NCBI GenBank assembly: GCA_028139685.1
Contig: JAOINQ010000043.1
Coordinates: 1-5,017, forward strand
DNA from: Betaproteobacteria bacterium
GTDB taxonomy: Bacteria > Pseudomonadota > Gammaproteobacteria > Burkholderiales > Burkholderiaceae_A
Direction: 5' to 3'
Length of the DNA: 5,017 nucleotides
Below the pieces are notes generated by a model. The model ran no database searches. It saw only the letters and a list, made by a program, of their open reading frames with translations, and was not told where the DNA came from. This document shows, piece by piece, positions 1 through 5,017 of the stretch (positions within the stretch are counted from its first letter, which is position 1; every line of letters starts with the position of its first letter). Made by a program: the position numbers and the translations under genes.

Positions 1-468
1 GATTCCGTTGCCAAAAAGCTTTCGAAAGCCCGCGGAGACAAAAAAGGAAAGAAATGTCGAGCAATGAGAACAGATGGAGCATATGTAGAGGCAGGAGAGC
101 AGGATAACCTAATCGTGCAAAAGCTTAAGGAAGATCCTACTGCTTATGGAATATTCGGGTTTTCTTATTTAAATCAGAACTCCGATTCAATTCAGGGTGC
201 GGTTTTGGACGATGTTGCGCCAACATTCAAAGATATCGCTTCTGGCAAGTATAAGGCCTCGAGAGCTCTTTACTTTTACGTGAAACATTCTCACATTGAT
301 GTGGTTCCCGGGATTAATGACTACATGATGGAATGGACGAAACATTGGGGTGCGGATGGGGCGTTAGCGGATGCTGGTATGATTCCGATGAGTGAAGATG
401 AAAGAGCTAAGTTCAAGAAGGCGATGTCTGATCTTCCTGTGCTCGTCATGGATGACTTATCAAAATAG
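1..468 (+). CDS. pstS: Phosphate ABC transporter, periplasmic phosphate-binding protein PstS (3' part only)
   Basis: This is the C-terminal 155 residues of the periplasmic binding protein that captures inorganic phosphate and delivers it to the PstC/PstA channel. The frame is open through the left edge, so the start, the signal peptide and the N-terminal lobe lie outside the window; the ATG at 64 is internal, because the preceding 21 codons continue the same protein. Family-typical stretches are visible: DGAYVEAGEQDNLIV (about residues 25-39 of the fragment), a GIFGFSYL segment, and the late ALYFYVKHSHIDVVPGI segment. These match the longer PstS type found in Proteobacteria. The stop is TAG at 466-468. 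It is the first visible gene of a pstS-pstC-pstA-pstB order, and a hairpin just downstream probably limits transcription into pstC. Identification rests on recalled family similarity plus the neighbouring genes; both agree. Confidence 0.95.
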   Translation, partial: DSVAKKLSKARGDKKGKKCRAMRTDGAYVEAGEQDNLIVQKLKEDPTAYGIFGFSYLNQNSDSIQGAVLDDVAPTFKDIASGKYKASRALYFYVKHSHIDVVPGINDYMMEWTKHWGADGALADAGMIPMSEDERAKFKKAMSDLPVLVMDDLSK

Positions 469-487
469 AGTCGTAAAGCTAGTATTC

Positions 488-499
488 TAGTTTAAACTA
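488..499. repeat. 12-bp perfect palindrome next to the pstS-pstC hairpin
   Basis: TAGTTTAAACTA reads the same on both strands. It begins 20 bases after the pstS stop and its last base is the first base of the larger terminator-like hairpin. A CTAG-TATT-CTAG inverted repeat (479-490) partly overlaps it on the left. It is AT-rich, so it may be chance. No known protein-binding site is recognised. Confidence 0.4.
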
Positions 500-537
500 A
501 AGGGACTCTGCTCACTGAGTAGAGTCCCTTTTGATTT
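499..537 (+). terminator. Hairpin with T-rich tail between pstS and pstC (likely partial terminator)
   Basis: Bases 499-509 (AAAGGGACTCT) are the exact reverse complement of 521-531 (AGAGTCCCTTT). The stem continues inward with one G-U pair (510/520) and three Watson-Crick pairs (511-513 with 517-519), giving 15 bp closed by a 3-base loop (ACT, 514-516). The descending arm runs into TTTT, then GATTTGTTTG. This is the form of an intrinsic terminator with an imperfect U-tract. It lies inside the operon, so it should pass some transcripts, giving much PstS mRNA and less permease mRNA. It could also act as a 3' stabiliser of pstS mRNA against exonucleases. The structure is read directly from the sequence; the effect on expression is inference. 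Confidence 0.8.
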
Positions 538-1931
538 GTTTGGAGATTGTTATTTTCACTTCTGTTCAGACTCTACTGGCAATCATAACGATCAGCATTT
601 TGTACGGATTTGCGACGTACCGTTTGGTTTATTCTGAAAGAAAAACCGCAAAATTTGATTCCTTGCCAAAATACTATATTTACTGGACGGTGTTGATTGC
701 ACTACTGCCAGCTGTATTAGGATTGTTATTTACGACAGTTGGCGATGGAATTGTATTTAAATATTGGTTGCAAAGTTTCTATCCTAATTTAGTCGAATTA
801 AATCAAACAGCTAAGGAAATCAATTTTATCAAAGTGATGAATGAGTTGGATGGAATCACTTTTGGCAAGCCAGAATCATGGGTAGTTCTGGCAGCAGATG
901 CGTGGAGACGATGGTCAGCAACATCTAGCAACGCAATTTTTTTAGGGTGTATAGCTATCTCGGTCATGTGTGGTTATCTTGCATTAAAAAGAGTTGCGCC
1001 GACGTTCAAAGCAAGAATCCATGTCGAGAAAATTGTTTTATGGATCTTTGGTTTATGCTCGCTAGTTGCAATTTTGACAACGATAGGAATCGTGGTTTCA
1101 GTCTTATTTGAAACGATTCGGTTTTTTGATTTAATTCCGCCAGATGAATTTTTATTTGGACTAACTTGGAATCCTCAATTTGAGGGAGCCCTTCGAGCTG
1201 GCTCGGAAGGTGCTGAGCCTGAATATGGAATGATTCCAATGTTCGTTGGAACGCTACTGATATCTTTGGTGGCAGTGTCAGTTGCTGTTCCAGTAGGTCT
1301 GTTGAGCGCGATTTATTTAGCAGAATACGCAACCAAGAGGGTCAGAGCCATTATTAAGCCGTTGTTGGAAATTCTCGCTGGGGTTCCAACCGTCGTATAT
1401 GGCTTTTTTGCAGCTCTAACGATTGCTCCAATGGTAAAAGGTTTTGGGGAAAGTTTGGGACTTACTGTTTCGTCTGAATCAGCATTGGCAGCTGGACTTG
1501 TAATGGGAGTTATGATAATTCCATTTGTATCTTCTCTTTCTGATGATGTAATAAATTCAGTACCACAATCTTTGAGGGATGCGGCATATGGATTAGGCTC
1601 TACTGTAAGTGAGACTACAAGACTAGTAGTACTACCTGCCGCACTTCCAGGAATCGTGGCAGCAATAATTTTAGCTGTATCGAGAGCAATTGGAGAGACG
1701 ATGATTGTGGTGATGGCTGCAGGTTTAGCTGCGAATCTTACTTTCAATCCATTGGACGCCGTAACCACTGTCACTACACAGATAGTGACCATCTTAGTTG
1801 GAGATCAGGAATTTGAGTCGGCTAAAACATTGTCAGCATTTGCCTTAGCTCTCATGCTGATTATCGTCACATTAGTGCTAAATTTCTTCGCCTTACAAAT
1901 CGTAAAACGATATAGAGAACAGTATGATTGA
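531..1931 (+). CDS. pstC: Phosphate ABC transporter, permease subunit PstC (long form)
   Basis: This is one of the two inner-membrane subunits forming the phosphate channel. The last ~235 residues are a typical binding-protein-dependent permease domain: membrane segments at about 238-264, 277-302, 317-337, 375-402 and 435-458, and the cytoplasmic EAA-type loop that contacts the ATPase, DAAYGLGSTVSETTRLVVLP (350-369), ending in PG. The first ~230 residues are an extension absent from short PstC proteins such as that of E. coli, with hydrophobic segments at about 8-30, 50-70, 134-150 and 167-195. The start is uncertain. An in-frame TGA at 516-518 limits it, and there is no in-frame ATG or GTG before the ATG at 837, which would delete two membrane segments. 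Candidates are TTG 531 (inside the hairpin tail), TTG 540, and ATT 552, the only one with a well-placed GGAG. The widest option is given here. The stop TGA (1929-1931) overlaps pstA by 8 bases. Confidence 0.95.
   Translation: MICLEIVIFTSVQTLLAIITISILYGFATYRLVYSERKTAKFDSLPKYYIYWTVLIALLPAVLGLLFTTVGDGIVFKYWLQSFYPNLVELNQTAKEINFIKVMNELDGITFGKPESWVVLAADAWRRWSATSSNAIFLGCIAISVMCGYLALKRVAPTFKARIHVEKIVLWIFGLCSLVAILTTIGIVVSVLFETIRFFDLIPPDEFLFGLTWNPQFEGALRAGSEGAEPEYGMIPMFVGTLLISLVAVSVAVPVGLLSAIYLAEYATKRVRAIIKPLLEILAGVPTVVYGFFAALTIAPMVKGFGESLGLTVSSESALAAGLVMGVMIIPFVSSLSDDVINSVPQSLRDAAYGLGSTVSETTRLVVLPAALPGIVAAIILAVSRAIGETMIVVMAAGLAANLTFNPLDAVTTVTTQIVTILVGDQEFESAKTLSAFALALMLIIVTLVLNFFALQIVKRYREQYD
542..545 (+). 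promoter_or_regulatory. GGAG, possible ribosome binding site for pstC
   Basis: GGAG lies just after the hairpin tail and is the only Shine-Dalgarno-like motif outside the stem. It is six bases before an in-frame ATT at 552, a rare start codon known from infC. It lies downstream of the TTG codons at 531 and 540, so it cannot serve them. If they are used, the only nearby purine motif is AGAG at 521-524, which is buried in the hairpin stem. Confidence 0.3.
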
Positions 1932-3228
1932 TACCAATAAGAAAATAAAACCTATTGATGTCAGTCAAAAAATAAGGAACTCACTTCCAAAACGACACTT
2001 TCAGGAAAAAAAGTTTAAGTTTTATGGGCAAAGTGCAGTTACATTGGCCATTTTTTTCTTGTTTTTTTTATTTTATTTAATTTTTACGAACGGCATTCCC
2101 GGTCTTTTTCAGCACTATGTAACTCTGAACGTATATCTCGATTCATCTCGCTTAGATCCAAAAGGAGATTTTTCTGACCAATCTCTTTTTTCTGGAGATG
2201 CATCTAAATTGGTACATGAATCTCTTTACGCGGAAATTGGTGGAGTTGATACACGCAGTGAAAAAAAGAGCGCAAAGTCACTCGTTTCGTCAGCATCCGA
2301 TGTGCGACTTATCAACCATATAAAAGAAAATCCAAATTTGTTGGGTTCTATGCATAGCATTCAATTTGCCTTAGATGATGATGTTGATAGTTTTTTGAGA
2401 GGTTACATTTCTAGAGACACTCCGGAAGAAGAAAGAAGATTGTCAAACCTTGCTATCCAATATATCGACAATCTAAACTCAAAAGGATTAATTACTTATG
2501 AATTTTCAGACTATTTGTTCTCAGGTTCTGCCTCTAGAGAAGCTGAAATCGCAGGAATAAAGGGAGCCCTGATCGGTTCTATTTTGACTATGCTTATTTG
2601 CTTAAGTATTGCCTTTCCTTTGGGAATTATGACTGCGATTTACCTGGAAGAGATTGCTCCGAAAAATTGGTTTACTGAATTGATTGAGATCAATATAAAT
2701 AATCTCGCTGCAGTCCCATCTGTTGTATTTGGCATAATGGGACTAGCCATTTTTATTGTAGCTTTTGGTTTGCCTCGATCAATCCCTTTAGTCGGTGGAA
2801 TTGTCCTTGCTTTGATGACTCTGCCCACTGTAATTATCTCCTCCAGAGCAGCCATAAAAGCCGTTCCGCCCAGCATTAGAGAGGCAGCTTATGGAATAGG
2901 AGCCTCGAAAATGCAGATGATTTTTCATCATGTACTACCTTTAGCTATGCCGGGGATGCTAACTGGTACTATTATTGGAATGGCGCAAGCACTCGGGGAA
3001 ACAGCGCCATTATTGATGATTGGAATGGTTGCGTTTATAGTAGATGTACCCGGGGGATTTGCTGAGCCTAGCACTGCTCTTCCCGTGCAAATTTTCATGT
3101 GGGCAGATTTTGCTGAAAGAATGTTTGTTCATAAGACAAGTGCTGCGATCATAGTGCTCCTAGCGTTTTTGCTGTTGATGAATTTTTTTGCGGTGATATT
3201 AAGAAAAAAACTTGAAAAACGTTGGTAA
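1924..3228 (+). CDS. pstA: Phosphate ABC transporter, permease subunit PstA (long form)
   Basis: This is the second inner-membrane subunit of the phosphate channel and the partner of PstC. A basic N-terminus (about 1-34) precedes a first membrane segment (about 35-56). A hydrophilic region of some 150 residues (about 58-208) follows, expected in the periplasm and matching the N-terminal extension of long-form PstA (the DUF3333 type). The permease domain follows, with membrane segments at about 211-240, 260-281, 286-304, 345-374 and 405-427. Its EAA loop, EAAYGIGASKMQMIFHHVLP, is at 320-339, and the GETAPLL motif at 358-364 is typical of PstA. E. coli PstA is near 300 residues; this protein has 434. 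The ATG at 1924 overlaps the pstC end as ATGATTGA, with a weak AGAGA at 1914-1918, so translation is probably coupled to pstC. The stop is TAA. Confidence 0.96.
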   Translation: MIDTNKKIKPIDVSQKIRNSLPKRHFQEKKFKFYGQSAVTLAIFFLFFLFYLIFTNGIPGLFQHYVTLNVYLDSSRLDPKGDFSDQSLFSGDASKLVHESLYAEIGGVDTRSEKKSAKSLVSSASDVRLINHIKENPNLLGSMHSIQFALDDDVDSFLRGYISRDTPEEERRLSNLAIQYIDNLNSKGLITYEFSDYLFSGSASREAEIAGIKGALIGSILTMLICLSIAFPLGIMTAIYLEEIAPKNWFTELIEININNLAAVPSVVFGIMGLAIFIVAFGLPRSIPLVGGIVLALMTLPTVIISSRAAIKAVPPSIREAAYGIGASKMQMIFHHVLPLAMPGMLTGTIIGMAQALGETAPLLMIGMVAFIVDVPGGFAEPSTALPVQIFMWADFAERMFVHKTSAAIIVLLAFLLLMNFFAVILRKKLEKRW

Positions 3229-3235
3229 TATAAAC

Positions 3236-3240
3236 GGGGA
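3236..3240 (+). promoter_or_regulatory. Ribosome binding site of pstB
   Basis: GGGGA sits six bases before the ATG at 3247. It supports that start over the in-frame ATG at 3265 (residue 7), and so supports the N-terminal extension of PstB. It lies in the 18-base gap after the pstA stop. Confidence 0.6.
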
Positions 3241-3246
3241 AATATT

Positions 3247-4116
3247 ATGGAAGATGTAGATTATATGAGCGCAGCAAGACTTCAAAAAAAAGAAAACTCC
3301 TCATTAGGTATCGAAGATCGCTTGCTGCCGGAGACGACAGTCGGTAATGTTTTCGTACAAAACCCACGAATTTCCACAAGAGGCATTAATGTTTTCTACG
3401 GAGATAAGCAAGCTTTGGTGGATGTTACGGTAGATATTGCCGAAAAAGAGGTTATCGCTTTCATTGGGCCATCTGGATGCGGTAAATCCACTTTGTTGAG
3501 AAGCTTAAACAGGATGAACGATACGATTGATAGTTGTCGATTGGAAGGTCAGGTTTTGCTGGATGAACAAGACATCTACGATAAATCGGTGGATGTTGTG
3601 GGTTTAAGAGCTCGGGTTGGAATGGTTTTTCAAAAGGCAAATCCATTCCCTAAATCAATTTTCGAAAATGTAGCATACGGGCCTAAAATTCATGGTCTTG
3701 CTGAGAATAAGGCAGATTTAAACGATATTGTTGAATCTTCCCTAACACGGGCAGGTATTTGGGATGAATTAAAAGATCGGCTTGATCAGCCTGGAACAGG
3801 TTTATCTGGTGGTCAACAACAGCGTCTTTGTATTGCGAGAGCAATTGCAGTCAATCCTGAGGTGATTCTTATGGATGAGCCGTGTTCCGCTCTCGATCCA
3901 ATCGCTACGGCTAAAATTGAGGAGCTTATCTCGGAGTTAAGATCTGAATATACTATAGTTATAGTTACTCACTCGATGCAACAAGCTGCCCGAGTATCCG
4001 ATAGAACAGCATATTTCCATTTGGGCAAATTGGTTGAAGTTGGAAAAACCAAGGAACTCTTTATCAACCCAGTTCACGAGCTTACTCAGGATTATATTAC
4101 TGGTCGTTTTGGGTAA
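3247..4116 (+). CDS. pstB: Phosphate ABC transporter, ATP-binding protein PstB
   Basis: This cytoplasmic ATPase drives phosphate import through PstC/PstA. All core ABC motifs are intact: Walker [10 protein letters not shown] (74-82), Q-loop Gln129 in VFQKANPFP, signature LSGGQQQR (186-193), Walker B VILMDEP (206-212) with catalytic Glu211, D-loop SALD (214-217) and switch His242 in [14 protein letters not shown]. The sequence around the Q-loop and [15 protein letters not shown] is characteristic of PstB and separates it from other ABC ATPases. It has 289 residues against about 257 in E. coli; the excess is a polar N-terminal leader of about 40 residues before [13 protein letters not shown]. 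PstB proteins with such leaders occur in other proteobacteria. It is the last pst gene in the window: phoU does not follow, and tRNA-Pro begins 44 bases after the TAA stop. Confidence 0.98.
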   Translation: MEDVDYMSAARLQKKENSSLGIEDRLLPETTVGNVFVQNPRISTRGINVFYGDKQALVDVTVDIAEKEVIAFIGPSGCGKSTLLRSLNRMNDTIDSCRLEGQVLLDEQDIYDKSVDVVGLRARVGMVFQKANPFPKSIFENVAYGPKIHGLAENKADLNDIVESSLTRAGIWDELKDRLDQPGTGLSGGQQQRLCIARAIAVNPEVILMDEPCSALDPIATAKIEELISELRSEYTIVIVTHSMQQAARVSDRTAYFHLGKLVEVGKTKELFINPVHELTQDYITGRFG

Positions 4117-4124
4117 AAACACTC

Positions 4125-4152
4125 TTTCTTAATGCAAACTTTGCGATATACT
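4125..4152 (+). promoter_or_regulatory. Possible promoter of the tRNA cluster
   Basis: TATACT (4147-4152) is a good -10 hexamer ending eight bases before the tRNA-Pro 5' end, so transcription would start almost at the mature tRNA. The -35 side is poor: TTTCTT at 4125-4130 with a 16-base spacer. The spacer contains an inverted repeat, GCAAA-C-TTTGC (4134-4144). No terminator is seen between pstB and here, so pst readthrough could also supply these tRNAs. Confidence 0.35.
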
Positions 4153-4156
4153 ACTG

Positions 4157-4237
<81 letters not shown>

Positions 4238-4245
4238 AATATTTA

Positions 4246-4322
4246 CTGCCGGTAGCTCAGCTGGATAGAGCAACAGCCTTCTAAGCTGTGGGTCGGGGGT
4301 TCGAATCCCTCTCGGCAGGCCA
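4246..4322 (+). tRNA. tRNA-Arg (anticodon UCU)
   Basis: A complete 77-base cloverleaf starting eight bases after tRNA-Pro. The acceptor arm CTGCCGG pairs with TCGGCAG, the innermost pair being G-U. Discriminator is G73 and CCA is encoded (4320-4322). The D arm is GCTC...GAGC, as in the argU type. The anticodon stem ACAGC/GCTGT encloses CTTCTAA, giving anticodon TCT, which reads AGA (and AGG by wobble). AGA is used often for arginine in the pst genes here, so this is a working tRNA for local codon use. The short gap suggests co-transcription with tRNA-Pro. Confidence 0.97.
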
Positions 4323-4329
4323 GGTACGG

Positions 4330-4354
4330 ATGGGTGTTTTTCACCGATTTTTTG
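4330..4354 (+). terminator. Weak hairpin plus T-run between tRNA-Arg and tRNA-His
   Basis: GGTG (4333-4336) pairs with CACC (4342-4345) around a TTTTT loop. Two A-T pairs extend it beyond a G-G mismatch (4330-4331 with 4347-4348), and T-rich sequence TTTTTTG follows. A short, weak stem like this might terminate some tRNA-Pro/tRNA-Arg transcripts or be a processing spacer. It is much weaker than the pstS-pstC hairpin. Confidence 0.25.
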
Positions 4355-4356
4355 TT

Positions 4357-4362
4357 TAGAAT
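4357..4362 (+). promoter_or_regulatory. Possible -10 element for tRNA-His
   Basis: TAGAAT matches five of six bases of the TATAAT consensus and ends ten bases before G-1 of tRNA-His, a spacing that would start transcription near the mature 5' end. No convincing -35 hexamer is seen 16-18 bases upstream. It may be chance in AT-rich sequence, but it would allow tRNA-His expression independent of the upstream tRNAs. Confidence 0.25.
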
Positions 4363-4373
4363 GTTGGAACATG

Positions 4374-4449
4374 GTGGTCGTAGCTCAGTTGGTAGAGCCC
4401 CAGATTGTGATTCTGGTTGTCGTGGGTTCGAGCCCCATCGACCACCCCA
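4374..4449 (+). tRNA. tRNA-His (anticodon GUG)
   Basis: A complete cloverleaf: acceptor GTGGTCG with CGACCAC, anticodon stem CCAGA/TCTGG around TTGTGAT (anticodon GTG), and T arm CGTGGGTTCGAGCCCCATCG. Discriminator is C73 (4446) and CCA is encoded (4447-4449). The base before position 1 is G (4373), so the G-1 identity base of bacterial tRNA-His can be kept from the transcript and pair with C73. This is the usual bacterial pattern; Alphaproteobacteria typically have A73 and lack G-1. Starting at 4373 gives the mature 77-base form. The tRNA ends only four bases before the stop codon of the opposing gene. Confidence 0.97.
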
Positions 4450-4453
4450 ACTT

Positions 4454-4843
4454 TCAAAAAGTAGGGTAATAAGATTTATCGTCTTGCTGCTTTCTCTCAA
4501 ATTTTAAGAATTCGTAATACCCGCATCGGGTGGTATTGGGGTATTGTCTGCATACTTTTGGCCGTGCTTTGTAGATTGTGCATTGTCTGGAATCGCTATC
4601 CAAGAATTTACAGACTGATGTGAAAATGTGGTCTTTTTTATGTCTGAGTATCTCTTCAGAGATAGTTTCCTTTTTTTCTTTAAACTTGTAAGTTTTAAGA
4701 TGTTTTCCTCTGACGTCTTGCTCAGTTACTCCAAAATGCTTCGCCAGTCGTTTAATATCCTTTTCAGAAACCTCTATTCTGTCATAGCTACAACAATACC
4801 CCGTGCATTTCAGACAATCGTATTTTATCTTTTTTGTTTTCAT
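4454..4843 (-). CDS. YkgJ-type cysteine-cluster protein (putative zinc/iron-chelating)
   Basis: A 129-residue, lysine-rich, apparently soluble protein without signal peptide or membrane segment. It has exactly eight cysteines: 10, 13, 17 and 18 in CLKCTGYCC near the N-terminus, then 78, 88, 98 and 107 around VCKFLD, CTIYKARPKVCRQYP and CGYY. The early CxxC...CC cluster with a later C...C.IY..RP..CR.YP block is the hallmark of the putative zinc- or iron-chelating family (YkgJ/UPF0153, PF03692). The eight cysteines probably bind a metal or Fe-S centre; the cellular role is not established and none is claimed. The ATG at 4841-4843 is preceded by AGGA with a four-base gap. The gene is divergent from rpiA (30-base gap) and convergent with the tRNA cluster, and it has no terminator before the tRNAs. 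Confidence 0.88.
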   Translation of the reverse strand: MKTKKIKYDCLKCTGYCCSYDRIEVSEKDIKRLAKHFGVTEQDVRGKHLKTYKFKEKKETISEEILRHKKDHIFTSVCKFLDSDSRQCTIYKARPKVCRQYPNTTRCGYYEFLKFERKQQDDKSYYPTF

Positions 4844-4847
4844 TTTT

Positions 4848-4851
4848 TCCT
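4848..4851 (-). promoter_or_regulatory. Ribosome binding site of the cysteine-cluster gene
   Basis: On the minus strand AGGA precedes the ATG with AAAA between them. This supports the start at 4843. The motif lies in the 30-base gap shared with the divergent rpiA. Confidence 0.55.
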
Positions 4852-4852
4852 G

Positions 4853-4858
4853 TATAAG
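4853..4858 (+). promoter_or_regulatory. Possible -10 element of rpiA
   Basis: TATAAG matches five of six consensus bases and has TG directly before it. Transcription would begin near 4865, leaving only about nine bases before the rpiA ATG. The -35 region is a T-rich stretch (4831-4840) with no clear hexamer. This is a weak prediction. Confidence 0.3.
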
Positions 4859-4873
4859 TGCTAATCTTTAAGT

Positions 4874-5017
4874 ATGCCAGACTTAAGAAAAAAAGATGCG
4901 GCAGAAGCTGCTCTTAGATATGTATGTGATGGCTGTAACTTGGGAATAGGGACCGGCTCAACTGTAAATTTCTTTATCGAAAGCTTAACTCGGAGCGGAA
5001 AAAATTTGGGTTCAATC
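4874..5017 (+). CDS. rpiA: Ribose-5-phosphate isomerase A (5' part only)
   Basis: The first 48 residues of the enzyme that interconverts ribose 5-phosphate and ribulose 5-phosphate in the pentose phosphate pathway; the gene runs off the right edge. The N-terminus [17 protein letters not shown] followed by [16 protein letters not shown] aligns by recall with the start of E. coli RpiA. It includes Lys7 and the GxGTGST phosphate-binding loop (24-30). The ATG at 4874 is the only reasonable start, because an in-frame TAA lies at 4862-4864. No Shine-Dalgarno motif is visible upstream. The catalytic residues lie beyond the window, so activity cannot be judged. It is divergent from the cysteine-cluster gene. 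Confidence 0.93.
   Translation, partial: MPDLRKKDAAEAALRYVCDGCNLGIGTGSTVNFFIESLTRSGKNLGSI

Noticed and set aside
18..29. Perfect palindrome GCTTTCGAAAGC
   Set aside because: It lies in the pstS coding sequence and encodes ordinary residues there; with no companion motif it is treated as chance.
1006..1792. Minus-strand open frames of 108 and 159 codons inside pstC
   Set aside because: They are antisense shadows of a clearly conserved permease, with no family resemblance or ribosome binding site of note.
2640..2876. Minus-strand open frame of 78 codons inside pstA
   Set aside because: It is a shadow of the conserved PstA permease domain.
3461..4122. Two 61-codon minus-strand open frames opposite pstB
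   Set aside because: They are shadows of the conserved ATPase; no independent evidence for coding.
4628..4864. Plus-strand open frame of 78 codons, rich in Phe, Leu and Ser, opposite the cysteine-cluster gene
   Set aside because: It is the complement of a lysine-rich coding sequence, which yields F/L/S-rich text resembling a membrane protein. The minus-strand frame has the family motif and a ribosome binding site.

Overview
No novel system is visible in this window. It is an ordinary bacterial chromosomal segment: the end of a high-affinity phosphate (Pst) ABC-transporter operon, a three-gene tRNA cluster, a small cysteine-cluster protein gene on the minus strand, and the start of rpiA. The DNA is moderately AT-rich (about 40% GC by eye). 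tRNA-His has C73, a chromosomal G at position -1 and an encoded CCA end, and all three tRNAs encode CCA. That pattern argues against Alphaproteobacteria, whose tRNA-His typically lacks G-1 and has A73, and fits Gammaproteobacteria. The long PstC and PstA forms also occur in Proteobacteria. A low-GC, perhaps marine, gammaproteobacterium is an inference; genus cannot be given.

Layout, left to right. (1) 1-468: the 3' part of pstS, open at the left edge. (2) 469-530: a short gap holding a strong 15-bp hairpin with a T-rich tail, probably a partial terminator between pstS and the membrane genes. (3) 531-4116: pstC, pstA and pstB on the plus strand. pstC has no ATG or GTG start available and overlaps pstA by 8 bases; pstB follows pstA after 18 bases with a good ribosome binding site. 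(4) 4161-4449: tRNA-Pro(UGG), tRNA-Arg(UCU) and tRNA-His(GUG). (5) 4454-4843, minus strand: a 129-residue protein with eight cysteines of the YkgJ type (putative zinc/iron-chelating family). (6) 4874-5017: the first 48 codons of rpiA, running off the right edge.

How the genes work together: PstS captures phosphate in the periplasm, PstC and PstA form the inner-membrane channel, and PstB hydrolyses ATP to drive import. The hairpin after pstS would give more binding protein than permease, a common expression pattern for such operons. phoU, often the gene after pstB, is not here; tRNA genes follow pstB directly with no clear terminator between. The most useful points for a second look are the pstS-pstC hairpin, the start of pstC that sits against it, and the tight convergence of the cysteine-cluster gene on the tRNA cluster.
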